A DNA stretch of 64,000 bases from NCBI GenBank assembly GCA_051294375.1, contig CM119267.1:14687694-14751693 (forward strand), read 5' to 3'. Below, piece by piece: positions 36,300 through 48,350 of this stretch. The notes under the pieces are model-generated. The model had not been told where the DNA came from. It was given only the letters and a program-made list of their open reading frames with translations, and made no database searches. Numbering within the stretch: the first letter of the stretch is position 1; every line of letters begins with the position of its first letter. Source of the DNA: Paraspadella gotoi (lineage: Eukaryota > Chaetognatha). Position numbers and translations under genes: made by a program.

Positions 36300-36338
36300 T
36301 CTCAGCGGCAAGACCATGTGATTGTCTTGTTGCTGAGA
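36300..36338 (+). other. RNA-like stem-loop with G-U pairs
   Basis: CTCAGCGGCAAGAC at 36301 pairs with GTCTTGTTGCTGAG over 14 pairs (two G-U), extended by one T-A pair, around a 9-base loop. The G-U pairs hold only if the + strand is transcribed. AATAAAC follows at once. It stands alone in AT-rich DNA about 195 bases before the steroid reductase ATG. Confidence 0.45.
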
Positions 36339-36532
36339 ATAAACAGAAATAAAACTTATATTATTTAGTATCTATGGAATCCTTTTTTGTAGAAAACAAC
36401 TGCAGTTAGAATTTAACGTCCGACCTAGCTGGTTATTATATATAAGCATTCCTGTACCTTTAACAGTGTTTAAACAATTGGAAACCCTATAAAGAGCTTT
36501 TATTTTCCAGATAGAATGACTTCAAATTGAAT

Positions 36533-37605
36533 ATGGCCGAAACGCTCAGTCACGTTCTGCGCCTCGGGAGTCCGCAGAAACTTTACGAATCGCGCGAGGA
36601 CCTTTACCGCATTTTCTTTTCGGAGAGCGAAGAAATAGAGCGTCTCATGGCGCTTGTCATGACCGCAACCGGTCTTGTTTGCGGATTGATCCTCCTTTTT
36701 ATGCCTGCCCCTTATGGGCGCCATGCCGCTAACAGCGGCCGCATCTGGGGACCACTCATTCCTTCTCGCTTGGCCTGGTTCGCCCAGGAATTTCCCGCGG
36801 TGTTAGTCCCCGTCTTCCTTATTTTGGTCCTAAACCGATATACCAGGTTTGAAGCGCCGACACTGTTATTCTTGTTGATAAGTTAATATGCTCATTTTTT
36901 TGCCCAACTATTGCTAATTGTTCATTACTTTAGCGTTCCGATTCCTTCTTTGTCGATGCCTAACGGAATTTTACTGGCTATGTTTATTTTGCATTATCTA
37001 CAAAGGAGCTTAGTGTACCCACTTTTGATGAAGCCTGGCAGTTATACTCCAATGGGTACTGCTTTTTTGGCGTTTCTTTTTTGCGCATATAATGGTTTCA
37101 TGCAAGCGTTGTCCCATATCTTTGCCGGTCAGCATCCGGAAGATTACTGTCTCGATGTTAGGTATGGAGAGAGGTATGGAGAATGGTATGGATAATTTTT
37201 TCGTAGTTCATTGATTTTTTTATGCTTGCGCAGAATTTCTCCGATTTCAATTTTCGAGGGGTCATTTCGTGCAGGTTTTTGCTTGGATCGCTTCTCTTCT
37301 TCGTCGGATTCGTTGTAAACCTCCAAAGCGACGCTATTCTTCGCCGATTGCGCCAACCTGGAGAAACGGGATACAAAATTCCACGCGGAGGAGCCTTCGA
37401 TTACGTCACGGCCGCCAATTACTTTGGGGAGACGTTGGAATGGTGCGGATACGCAGTAGCAGCAGCCAAGCCAGGTCCTTTGGCTTTTTTCGCTTTCACC
37501 GTTTTTAACTTGGGCCCGCGGGCATTGGCCCATCATGAATGGTATCAGAAAAAGTTTGAGGACTATCCCAAAGAGAGAAAAGCGTATATTCCCTACGTAC
37601 TTTAG
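36533..37605 (+). CDS. SRD5A1: Steroid 5-alpha-reductase (SRD5A1/2 type)
   Basis: Three exons: 36533-36846, 36934-37161 and 37275-37605; 290 residues. The family reduces the 4,5 double bond of 3-oxo-delta-4 steroids with NADPH in the endoplasmic reticulum membrane. Several hydrophobic segments are visible (LVMTATGLVCGLILLFM, VLVPVFLILVL, FLLGSLLFFVGFVV). The conserved C-terminal core is intact: PNGILLAMFILHYLQRSLVYP, RQPGETGYKIPRGGAFDYV, AANYFGETLEWCGYA and HHEWYQKKFEDYPKERKA. It is about 30 residues longer than human SRD5A1, mostly near the N-terminus. In an invertebrate the true substrate is unknown, so the subtype symbol is tentative. TTTTCCAG lies just before the start. Confidence 0.93.
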
Positions 37606-39149
37606 TACTACGTATTTAATATTTCTTGATTCTTTATTTAATTCGAGGAATGTTCGATCAATGAAACAATTATTTTTATCGTCGCAATCGCTAAGCGTTG
37701 TCTCATCAGGCGTTCCAAATTATAGATCGCCTTTTTTATGATTAAATTTGGTTTATAAAGCTGAAAATTTATATACAGCTTCTCATCATGATGTGCTTTA
37801 AATTGAGTCTGGACAGTTATTAAATATGTTTTGATTACGTTTTATCAAAACAAACAAATTTTCTCTCTTTTATTTTCATATTTCTCTCTCTTTCTCTTTT
37901 TTCTTTTAATTACATGTCTCTCTCCCTCTCTCTTTTCCCTATTCACTGATTCATAATCATAGGGAAAAAAAACGAGTCTGCAGCCGGCTCTGCAGGGGCT
38001 TATTCTTTTTCTCTATTTTCTCCTGCTGCTTTTGCTGCTGCCTTTTGAGTCTGCAGCTGGCTCTGCAGGGGCTCTTTCTTTTTCTCTCTTTTCTCCTGCT
38101 GCTTCTGCTGCTGCCATTTGATTTCTTTCTTCTCTCTCTCTCTCTGTCTCTCTGTGTTTTTATTTAAAAAATTGAATTGGGATTGAACTCATAAAATTAG
38201 GCATCGCATTCGTGCATGTTATCATTTTGCTATAGTAACATCGGGTTTTTATTTCACTTTAGTCTTTACTTCACTTCGTCAGTCTGATTCAAGTTTCACT
38301 TTGTCTTTTGTCTGGGAATGCTGACAGTGTTTAGAGAGGTCGCATTCGATCAAACTGCTTAAAGTAAACAAAAGTACCTTCAATAATGTTACTCCAGACT
38401 GGAGTAACATTATTGAAGGTACTTTTGTTTTACTTTAAGTCTTAGCACTTGTTAAAAATGAAACTCGAAATAAGTTATTTTACTGTTTTATATTTATTTT
38501 TTTGACAATGAAAAAGTTTTTTTTTTCTTTTTTTTTCTTTTTTTTTTCAGAAACTAGCTGTAAATTGACAATCGCAAAATAGAATTTTTCTTTCTGTTTA
38601 TAAATTAATTTTCTTTTTTTCGCCCTTTCTATTCTTTCTTTTCTTTCTATTCTTTATTTCCTTTCTATTATTTCTTTCCTTTCTTTTCTTTCCTTTCTAT
38701 TTTTTCTTTCCTTTCTATTCTTTCTTTCCTTTCTATTCTTTTTTTTCTATTCTTTCTTTCCTTTCTATTCTTTATTTATTCTTTCTTTCTGTTTATAAAT
38801 TAATTTTTTTTTTCAAAATTGATTTTTATTAGTATCAAAATTTGTCGTCAATCCAGATTTTTCTTATGCAATTGCGACGATCCTTATGCTTTTAAGATTT
38901 TTCTTGATTGTTGCTCTTAATTTATTAGTTTCAAACGTTGTACTTAATGTACTTTGTTTCAATTTGTTACTAGGGAAAAAAATCACAAAAGTTTATCCGA
39001 GACCATGAGGCCATATTCTGTTATGGAAAAGAACATTGTTAGAAAAAAAGTTTCAGATTAAAATGTAAGTAAATCAGCAGGATAGAAAGCACAGCTACTT
39101 TTCTTTAGTTTGTTAGGTATTTCAGCTCTATTTAAACCCCTTCCGAACC
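37606..39149. repeat. Repeat-rich spacer: tandem duplication, long inverted repeat, pyrimidine tract
   Basis: After the reductase gene, 37755-37800 has text (AAGCTGAAAATTTATATACA) related to the start of element C at 47270. A unit of about 73 bases beginning GAGTCTGCAGCCGGCTCTGC is duplicated in tandem (about 37974-38118). A near-perfect inverted repeat with arms of about 38 bases lies at 38358-38440. A long TTTCTTTCC/TTTCTATTC pyrimidine tract runs from 38600 to 38800. No gene is seen. Confidence 0.6.
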
Positions 39150-40344
39150 ATGATCAAAAGCTTAGTAAATATATCTTCGTCCCGATTGAAGGGAAAAGTT
39201 ACCGCGGCCACCTTTTTCACCAAGCTCGGATTGCGCGCTAGGAAGTTTTCGCCGGCCGCGAGTACCGTTGCCACCTGCATCATCAGCTACGGTGCTTGTT
39301 CTTGGTTTCTCGAAAAGAAAGACGAGGAGGTGTCTTCGACGATCGATGCTATAAAGGCTTACGAGATCTATCCTAAGATTTACCGATTAGCCAATGGAAA
39401 CATCAGCGCCAGGTGAAGACCGATATCACAAGCATGTTGGATTTCATAATTAATAGGCTACCACGCCCCGCTGTGCCCGCCTCATTTAATGCAGAACCGC
39501 GCTCGGATACCGTATCGACCCGAGTTACTGGGAAGCTTGGGAATATCTAAAGCTCATCTTTCAGAGATTCAGAGAGCGTCGCAAAGATTCCGACGCGTCG
39601 AGTAACGTAATGACGCCCCTGGTAGCGCGCTTTCTTCTGCCTGTTTGTGGTTCCAGACGAAAGGGGGTGCTTCAAGGTTTTCGTGGAGAAAATATTTTTT
39701 TATTATATTCGTTAAATTTTTTTGACATTTACTCCTTGACCCGACAGTTTGGGCGAGTAGGCAAAAACAAGAGGACGCGTGGGAACTGGAGCGTATGGAG
39801 CTGCACTTCAAGCCGGCGAAGTTTGTTTCCCCGAATCTTAATGCTAACGCGGAAGATGTAAGGGAGAGTTTGAAGGACCGGGGCGTTTCTGGGTGGGTAA
39901 TGAGCTAGCTTTCTCTTTCGCCCACACCCTCGAAGATGGTAGTGAGCGAAGATGGATCGATCGATGAGGAGAACGAAGATTGGATGACGATGGACCAGGA
40001 TTGGGTGGCAATTGACGACGACCTCTCCACTTGGACGAATCAACTTGATTTAGTGAGAGAGTTTCATTGGGGGGGGGGTATTTTCGGGTGGGATGGCGAA
40101 AGTCTAGACTGGTCGAATAGAATGAAATAGATTGTTATCAAGATCGGGTTTTTCTTAGACGGAAGCATCGATCGGCACAGAGAGAGAGACGATCGTTCTG
40201 TGGATCGATTCCGGGATTCCGCCACGGAGCCAATTGGAGGATCCATCCGTTGACGTCGCCTCTTTACCCGACATGAATGACCCGTGGAAGATCGACCTCG
40301 ACGACTTCGAAGAGCCGGCCGTGGAGTACATCGACGAAGTCTGA
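39150..40344 (+). CDS. Unrecognised acidic protein with a possible N-terminal membrane anchor
   Basis: I do not recognise this family. Five exons join in frame: 39150-39412, 39495-39601, 39748-39896, 39936-40052 and 40159-40344, giving 273 residues; the intron at 39897-39935 is only 39 bases, so that join is less sure. The first 40 residues are basic and Ser-rich, then a hydrophobic stretch (VATCIISYGACSWFL), which could mean mitochondrial import or a signal anchor. Next come AYEIYPKIYRLANG, YRIDPSYWEAWEYLKLIFQ, a basic ERRKD patch, and a very acidic Trp-rich part (EENEDWMTMDQDWVAIDDDL), ending DPWKIDLDDFEEPAVEY. Consistent phase and GC-rich exons between AT-rich introns support a real gene. 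Confidence 0.65.
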
Positions 40345-41018
40345 AGCATCCAAGGACGCTCGCCGGGAATTGAAGAGGGTCCGGGCCGGGGTTGGAAAAT
40401 GGTTCGAATAAGAGAATTAAGTAATGTGTTGATTAATCCTATTTGAAATTCGACTATCTAGAAATTATAAAAACGTTTTGGAGACACGTAAGATTGTTTT
40501 TTTTTATTTAGAGTAAACGAAAGACAGCTATGGATTTATATTTTGGTATCTTCTTGACTTTTTTGGCTTCCTTATTATTTAAACAATTTCTTGATCCATT
40601 GGAAAGTTGTTAGTTGCGCCGTGAGTAACGAGGAAACTTTAACACACTTCTACGTTCTACTTGTGTTTTAAATGGTTTTAACTTGTCTAATACTGCATAA
40701 TTTTAGTTAATATTTGGTAATAATTTGGAAATGTATCATAAGATTCGCTTTTCATTTTTACCAAAAAAAAAAAAGCAAGTCCCCTTAAGTAATTACCTAA
40801 AAAAATAATCGAAAGTCACTACGGCGCAATACCTTAATTTTGCTGGTTCTTGTTTCTCTCGTCTGTGTGATTTTTCTTATTTGATCGAAATGAGAAAAAT
40901 TATATTGGTAAATGTTTGTATCCTCCTCTTTGAAGAAAATATTAAGTTTAGTAAATTATTTGACCAAATCATTGTAAATTTTTAGATTTCAAAATTTAAT
41001 GAAGCTCATCATCAAACC
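40345..41018. other. AT-rich spacer upstream of URB1
   Basis: About 670 bases with no gene, element or RNA seen. It probably holds the 3' UTR of the upstream gene and the URB1 promoter. TTTTTAG occurs about 35 bases before the URB1 ATG. Confidence 0.5.
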
Positions 41019-44000
41019 ATGAAGCGTGACAAAAAGACTAGTTCCCTCAGACACAAAAAGAAAAAAATCAGACTAGACTCGTCCGACGTCGCCGAACTTC
41101 CAATAAAAAAACTCAAGGCGGAGGCAAAGCAAGATTTGGATTTAAAAGGCAGCCTCTCGCAACCGGAAGTCTCGGCCGAGGATGTTCGTCGTTTCATCGC
41201 CGTCGCCACCAACTCGGAGGAAGATGAAGATGCTGTCGCCGCCGTCGAGAAAGCCATCGACGCCTACCTCGACTCGTCTCGTGAGCTTTTCGAGACTTTC
41301 CGCTTGTTGGAAAAGTGGAGCAAGAAAAACTCGGAACTGAAGTTGGCCGTTGAGTTAATAGACTTACTGCTCTTGCGCCTTTTGACGCGTAAGGCGGATG
41401 AAGATGAGGGATCAACGGCCGGCCTTCAACTCGGCCTTGTCTCGAAGCGGCTATTGCAGGAGCATTCTCCTTCCCTGTATAAATCACTCGACAACAAAAA
41501 CGCGGCGTCGCAGATCAAAGCGACGCTGCGGATTCTGACAACGACAGCGGCGCAGGGGCCAACCGGAGTCAAAATCGTTCTTGATCACCTGGATCTGACC
41601 CATCCCGCCTTCCCTCCGCTACTGGATCGAAGGGACCGGAAGGATCCGGAGGACGTCAGGTTGGGAATAGTTTGCTTTTGTGTGCGTGCACGTGGGTCAA
41701 CTCCTGTATTGTCTCATTAAATTTTCATTTTGAGTTACCCCCCTCGGCCATTTCTTGTAGGCGCCGTTTCGTCCTCCTCCTCGCGGGACTCCTCGTCAAT
41801 GGTGACGCCAAGTCGATCGAACGCCTTCTGGAACTGAAGGGTTTCGTTCAGGGCTTCGTTTCCGGTCTACTCTACGATCGCGCACAAACAATCTCTCTCG
41901 CGCTTACTGTGATGAAAGAGCGTATCCTCGAGAACTCCGCCGTCTCTAAGACGCATAAGGTCAAAGTATTTCACGAACGCACCTTGATCGACCTATCGTC
42001 GTTGTTAAGGTGGAAACCTGGCGTTGAACCCGTGCGCCACAAGTGGTCGAAGGAGGCGAAGCGGCAGTCGAGAGAGCAAGAGGCGAACGACGATGACGGA
42101 AGCGATGACACTTTGGACGAGGAGACGAACCATGTTAGGGAAGCCGCTTTCGACTTTTTGCAGCAGTTGCTGACTAACGTCCGCCTTGGCATTGCCTTTA
42201 AGCCAGAGTACGAAGGCGTACGATTCTCGTCCAACGTCAACCCTAATCATCTCGTCACCGCCTTTTTAAAAAATCTGTCTCACCCTTTTACCGACGTCAC
42301 CAATCGGCGATTGGCGCTTCGAATTCTCATCTCTCTGCCCGATCAAGTTCCTCACTTTTTTCAATTCTACGCTCATGTGTTGGTGGCGCGACCAACCGAA
42401 CTATTTTTTTCGGCAATGACTTTTCTCGTGGAACTTTTGGAGTCTTTATCAGTCGTTTCTTGTAGCGACGTCGCTTCCTATGATCAATTTTCGAAAGATG
42501 AAGCGCTCGACCGCTCCGACCTTCTCGATCGCCTCGTTGATTCCTGCGTCCCTCGACTGGCTACAGCAAATCATAACGTCGTGGTCGCTGGACTCAAGCA
42601 TGAGCGGCTGGAGGTGGTGTCGAGCACACTTGGCCTGCTCGAGGCTGTGGTGGTCCGCGCGGTCAAAATTTCTGAAGTTCTCCAACCCTCAATCGTAAAA
42701 CCGTTTTCGAGAGAAATTTCGAGTCTGTTGCCGTTACCGTCGTTGCTCGTCGCGTCGTCGTCTTTGCAGAATGCTCGTATAACTGAAGCGACAAAAGAAC
42801 GGGAAGGCTTTGCCAATTTGATCAAATGCTTGGATCGCTTCTTACGCTTGCTCTCTTCCTGGTCTCGCCTGGATGCGCTGTTTTTGGTTGAGGAGGATTG
42901 CACCGATATTTATCGAATTTTGTCGATGACGAGCGCTATATGCGGAGGCGAGGGCGTAAAAGAAGACGTCTCCGAAGCCGCGATATCTACTCTACGCCTT
43001 CATTTGATGAAACTACTTTCCGTGAATTCGGCGATTTTGCCGAACATTCTCAAATCTCCGTTGGCCGAAGACGACGATACTCGCAGTTCCTTGTTGAAAG
43101 ATATACTCCTGTCCGCGACGAAGGGAGGACCCGACTCTGCGCAGTACCTGAAATTACTGATCAAGACCCTCACTTCTCAGATTTACTTTGAAAACGCGGA
43201 AGCGGAACTGGGAATTTGGTTTCGACATCTGGCGGAAATCGAGGACGTCGAGGTCATCGACTTGCTCGAAAAAAGCATCGTCAAGCTTCTTAATCACCCC
43301 TACCCTTTCCTCGATCGTGTCATGGATTTACAGGCCGAAGCCGAAAGCGAAGGAATTTTAGGGTTGGATTCCGACGCGGCTTCAGAGTCGGCCTCCGTCG
43401 CTTCCGCCGACACAATCGTCGACGCCATTATCTCTGTGGATGCTTTGGAAGATGACGATACGAATGTCTTGCTCTCCTCAATAGACTCAGAACTTATTTC
43501 CTCCCAAACTATCGACGACGATCGCGCGGAACCAAGATTAGATACCAGCTTGGCCTTGCCATTTTCCCCGTTGATTATAGCTGTAACATCTCACTCTGAA
43601 AATGTATCGAAGGGTCATAACGTACAGAGTTATATTTCGAAAGTTGTCGTCGACTTGTATCACACACAAAACGATGGAAATGCTCTAGAAATTTTTCTAA
43701 GAGGAGAAATCGAGAAAAACAATGAACTCTTTTTGCCCCAAATTTTATCCTACGTGAATTCCATCTCCTCCGGATTGCTAGAATTCCTAGAGGAAGCCAC
43801 TGAACTGAAAAGCTTGGTCTTGTTTTTGCAATCTCTAAAGTTTGAGGAAAAAAACTTTGATTCAATTTCTCAAAATGATTTACTAAAAATCGGTTTCGAA
43901 AGTTCTTTTCACATTCGTAAAATTATTTATTTTTTAACGACCCGATATTCAGAACACGGTCATGGTGTTTTGGTCAAAATTAATACTAAGATTCTGCTAA

Positions 44001-47000
44001 TTTTCAAAATACTGAAAAAGTGTCTTGAGCGCATAAACTGGAATACTGGCTCAAGTGAGTGTAACCTGTTGTTAAAACGCATTTTTGACAAGGAAAATAT
44101 TCTGAAATGGTTTCTTAACGCAGAGTATGTTACTTTTATCGATAAAGAATACGCAAATTCTCTGATATACAGCATCTCTTGTGAAATTTCGAGATGTATC
44201 TCCAGTTTACCTTACTCAATGATTAAGGACAGTGCTGAACCTTTTGTTAAAAGGACATATGAAGTATTGACGCAACTTGAATCCACAAACAAACCGAAAC
44301 TTTTCAAAGAATCTCTGATGATCGCATCTGAGACTTTTCTTCCATTTTTTGATAATTCCCAATTATTAGGCTTAACAGTCTTCTTGTGCGATTCTGACAT
44401 GCTCCAATTGACTACTAAAAAAGGTGACTCGATCGTCATTTCGGGTTTTGGAAAGATATTCATTATTGCGGGAAATTTACTTGCGGAACGACATCTTATA
44501 TTTCCATTTCCCGCTATTTCTTCGCTCGAAAATTTATTAACCTCATTATCTAATAACATCGATAATGAGAAAGTATATCTACTTTTAAAGAAATCTTTGG
44601 ATGCGCATCCTTCTCTTGCCTGTTTGTTACAGGATTCCCTGATAAATAAACTTTGGGAATTGAAACATTATGAGCTCTTGTTGAGTATTTTTGATTTTTC
44701 ATCAACACGATTTACTAATGTTGCTCAACTGAAGTTTATTATTCAGAGTTTTATTTCTGAAAATATCAAATTAGAGTCATGGCATATTAAATTAATTAAA
44801 ACATATTTTACAAAGGCTTCTGGTGAGAACGCTATCGAGGACATGGCTAGTTTATTTTTGAAATATGTTTTACAAAATGATGGTGTTCTAAAGCAGTCAT
44901 CGGAATTGAAACCGTTGTTTGAAACAACTATCCCACACTGTAAAGCGGATATAATAAATGAACTCTGCTCTCTAAGTTACAATCTGGTCTCTGAACATCC
45001 AAGTAATTCCTCGTGCGTAATTTTATTTTATGAAATTCTTGTGACTGATCAAGTGGCCGTAAGTGAAGCGAAGCTTGTCGATATTTGCCTCGTCTTTCTC
45101 CAAAAACTTTTGGAATCAACTGAAAGTAACCGAACTTCTCTTGAAAATTTCTATCGTCATTGTAATGTGTCTCTAAAATCTTTGTTACAGGTTGACGATA
45201 TTTTATTCGATAAAGAAAAGATGGTCATGAAACTTATTAGGAAGACTTTAAAGTATTTTCTTAAATCTGCTGATGCCTTAACCTTCATTGATTTGTTAAT
45301 ACAAATTATGATTGCTTTGGGAGAAAATAAAACCTTACTCAACGAAAATCTTTCTCGTATTTTTAGCATGATTCTGTTCCATTCTGAATTCAAGGAGGCT
45401 CTTTTAAGTCCTGAAAACGAAGTTTCAAAAGCTGCATTAGTTGCTTTAGCTTGGAGGATTATGCCATACGCTTCGTTGGAAACTTTAACGGATATTGATC
45501 AAACGAAAATTACCGAGATATTGTTAAGTGCTTACAATGCGACACTTTCAGAAACCGACCAAAAAATTTTGAATATACTTTCTAGATTCGACTTGCAGAT
45601 TGGACCATTAAAACCACAGTTATGGGGAAAGGAGTTAATAGAACTACAATCATTGAATGTTGATACAATGTCACTTTGGAAGCAAGAAATTACGATGGAG
45701 ATGATAGTTAATGCATTGGATGTTGAAATAATGAATAATACGGTTAAAGATTTCCCATTGTTCAGAATGTTAAACGCAATAACACAAGGAACCTACTTGG
45801 TGAAGAAAACTCATTTGATAAATCTCTCTAAAATGTATGATCCAGCTTTCATTTTACCAGTTTTATTTCAATTTTTGCAGGGCTCTCAAGTAATCAATTG
45901 CAAAAATTTTATTTTAAAACGTTGTTTGTCTTTCATCTTTATGGCATGCTCAAGTCATTTCGAATCAGTGAGACTTCTGGCATATGGTTGCCTTGCAAGG
46001 TTCAGCGATCTTCTCGAAGGAACAAGATTTGCGGAGCGTGATCTTTTTAAACTACTATTTAACGTTTTGAAAAATAGTATTCCAAAACCTGCAGCCCGAT
46101 TGCCCTGTATTTTTTCAGTTTTTTTGGCGAAATCTTCGGTTATTCTTCTTAATCCGGAAGATGACATGTATAGTGACATCTGTAATTTTATTCTCTTAAA
46201 ACCCGTAATGAATATTTGGCAAATACCAGAGTATTATCGTCTCTTTAACTCAACAAATCCTATCAAGGCCCCAAGTGATCGCCTCTGGATTATGGAATTG
46301 ATGCGAGATGGACTAAAAGAATCGTGGGATTTCAAAATATTTGAAAAACGTCAAGCGATCAGGACAATTCTAAGTTATTTGTTTTGTCCGTTATCCCGTT
46401 CGATCAATATTATCTTGACCGGTTTTGAAATTCTTGAACGTGCTCTTCTTATTCGGCCAGCTGCTGTCGAGCTAATTTTGGAAGCCAATTTTTTCACTTA
46501 CTTGAATTCTGTTTCTACAAAAGTGACAAATGTATCACCATCTTTTGCTAACAAGATAGCCAATTTGTATACAGTTTTGTGGTTTACCTTAATTAAGAAA
46601 GAAATGAAAAATGAGAAAATGACCTATTTTTATGACAATTACTCCCGGAGTTTGATTGGATTTTTACCTAACGCCGTTCACTGTGATGTTAAAGAGCTGA
46701 CGTCTTTTCTAAGTTGCCTTTGTGATTCTTTTGAAATAATTACACCAAATGTACTCGATGAAAAAACGGTGAGTATCCTTATCAATCTCCTCATGAGAAA
46801 ATTGAATATTGTAGACACTAAGTTACGTTCCAGAATCTTTAAAATCGTGTCTCTATGGAAACCCGATATGCTCAACAAAGAAACGGCAGATTTAATCTAC
46901 AAGTTCGCGAACAGCCTAACCCAAAATGAATGGCTTGATTCATGTGATGTCTGGGTATTTGAATGGTTGAGACAGATCTTCTCAATATTACCCAAAAGCT

Positions 47001-47191
47001 CACAATTTCGTCACCTAAAAAATCTTCTTCCAGCATATTTCAAATTAATGGAAACTTTGGTCGGAATAAGCCGAACGAAAGAAGCCGCTCTCTGCATTAA
47101 AGTTATAGAAGAACTTTTGAAGTTTTCACAAAAAAACAGTAGCGTTGAGATCGAAACGATTGGCAAAGTGGTGAAACTGTTGTCGTTTTAG
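41019..47191 (+). CDS. URB1: Nucleolar pre-ribosomal-associated protein 1 (URB1/Npa1)
   Basis: Two exons, 41019-41659 and 41761-47191, give about 2023 residues (human URB1 is about 2270). URB1/Npa1 acts early in 60S subunit assembly in the nucleolus. The N-terminus is a basic nuclear-targeting stretch (KRDKKTSSLRHKKKKIR). The conserved Npa1 N-terminal domain follows: GPTGVKIVLDHLDL, FVLLLAGLLVNGDAKSIERL, SKTHKVKVFHERTLIDL and GIAFKPEYEGVRF. Further on come NHPYPFLDRVMDLQAEAESE and, in the C-terminal half, long helical repeats (LFRMLNAITQGTYLV, FESVRLLAYGCLARFSDLLE, FNSTNPIKAPSDRLW). The first 2.5 kb are GC-rich and the rest clearly AT-rich although the frame is unbroken. Family match firm. 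Confidence 0.88.
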
Positions 47192-47269
47192 ATTAGTATA
47201 ATAAGTTTTATGTGCTAATTTCGTTATACTAAGTACAGTATTTGTTATTGTTGAAGTTGAACTTTTTTT

Positions 47270-48318
47270 ATCTCGCTAGATGGGCAAATGCCCGACTTGG
47301 GCGAGATGTTAATTCATTTCTGCTTCTTTTAACTGTTGTCGTCGTCATCGTCATCACGCTGTTTTAACATTGAACCATAAGAAGCTGAAAATTTAGATAT
47401 GGTTTCTCATCATTGAGGTCTTTTAAATTGTTGTTTCATATTCCTACACTCATTTGTTTGTTTTATTTACAAAACAATTTTTATATATATAGACGAATTC
47501 AGCTCTGCAGCGGCTGTCCAGTTTTTCTCTTTTTCTCTCTTTTAATGATATGTTGCTCTTTTTTTTGCGTCGCAGCTTCTGATTCGTCTAAAAACGAGTT
47601 CGCTCTGCAGCGGCTTTCCATCTTCTCTTTATCTTTTTCTCTCTCTCTCACTCATACACTTATTTGTTTGTTTTTATTTACAATGAATGACTCATCGCAT
47701 CAATGAATAACTGTCATCGCATCAATGAATGACTATCATCGCATCAATGAATGACTATCATTGCATCAATCATTTGGTTATCATCGCATCAATCATTTGG
47801 TTATCATCGCATCAATCATTTGGTTATCATCTCATCAATCATTTGGTTATCATCGCATCAATCATTTGGTTATCATCGCATCAATCATTTGGTTATCATC
47901 GCATCAATCATTTGGTTATCATCGCATCAATCATTTGGTTATCATCGCATCAATCATTTGGTTATCATCGCATCAATCATTTGGTTATCATCGCATCAAT
48001 CCTTTGGTTTTCATCGCATCAATCCTTTGGTTATTATCGCATCTATATTTAGTTATCATCGCATCAATATTTGGTTATCATTGTATCAATAATTAATATA
48101 ATTATTAATAATTACTATTATATCAAACAATCAATTACTATTACAGCAATCAATCAATTATTATTACATCAATCAATAAATTACTATTACATCAATCTAT
48201 TAATTACTATTACATCAATCAATCAATTATTATTACATTAATAATTCGTTATTGCATCAATCATTCTTTTTTTTTTCTTTTTTCATTAATTTTCTCTGAT
48301 AGTAACGTCTGGCGAGAT
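47270..48318. mobile_element. Element C, copy 1: TIR element with 23-base minisatellite, next to IVD
   Basis: Inverted ends ATCTCGCTAGATG (47270) and CGTCTGGCGAGAT (48306-48318). The first 40 bases also form a hairpin (GGGCAAATGCCC, then GGGCGAGAT). Inside are pyrimidine-rich text with CTCTGCAGCGGCT twice, three or four copies of a type 1 unit (AATGAATGACTATCATCGCATC), about 14 copies of a 23-base type 2 unit (containing ATTTGGTTATCATCGCATCA, 47762-48085), then AT-rich CAATCAATTA repeats. The right flank CACTATACTTTTAAG is shared with copy 2. Reading frames over the minisatellite are artefacts. Confidence 0.75.
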
Positions 48319-48350
48319 CACTATACTTTTAAGAATTTTTCAGCTCAGAA

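Larger units (their letters stand above)
32963..36532. other. AT-rich spacer between CREB and the steroid reductase gene
   Basis: About 3.6 kb with no supported gene. It holds a small TIR element (33968-34462), a run of ACTTTAAA repeats near 34525-34565 and a stem-loop at 36300-36338. The remainder shows nothing I can name. Confidence 0.55.

Noticed and set aside
38600-38800. Pyrimidine tract as a regulatory element
   Set aside because: It is a simple TTTCTTTCC-type low-complexity run among other repeats, and nothing supports a function.
47762-48085. Regular array that might be taken for a CRISPR
   Set aside because: Units are directly joined without unique spacers, and the window is clearly eukaryotic. 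It is a minisatellite.
47729-48096. Long open frames in three phases over the 23-base repeats
   Set aside because: The unit length is not a multiple of three and lacks stops, so all phases stay open. The translated text is a pure repeat with no protein-like composition.
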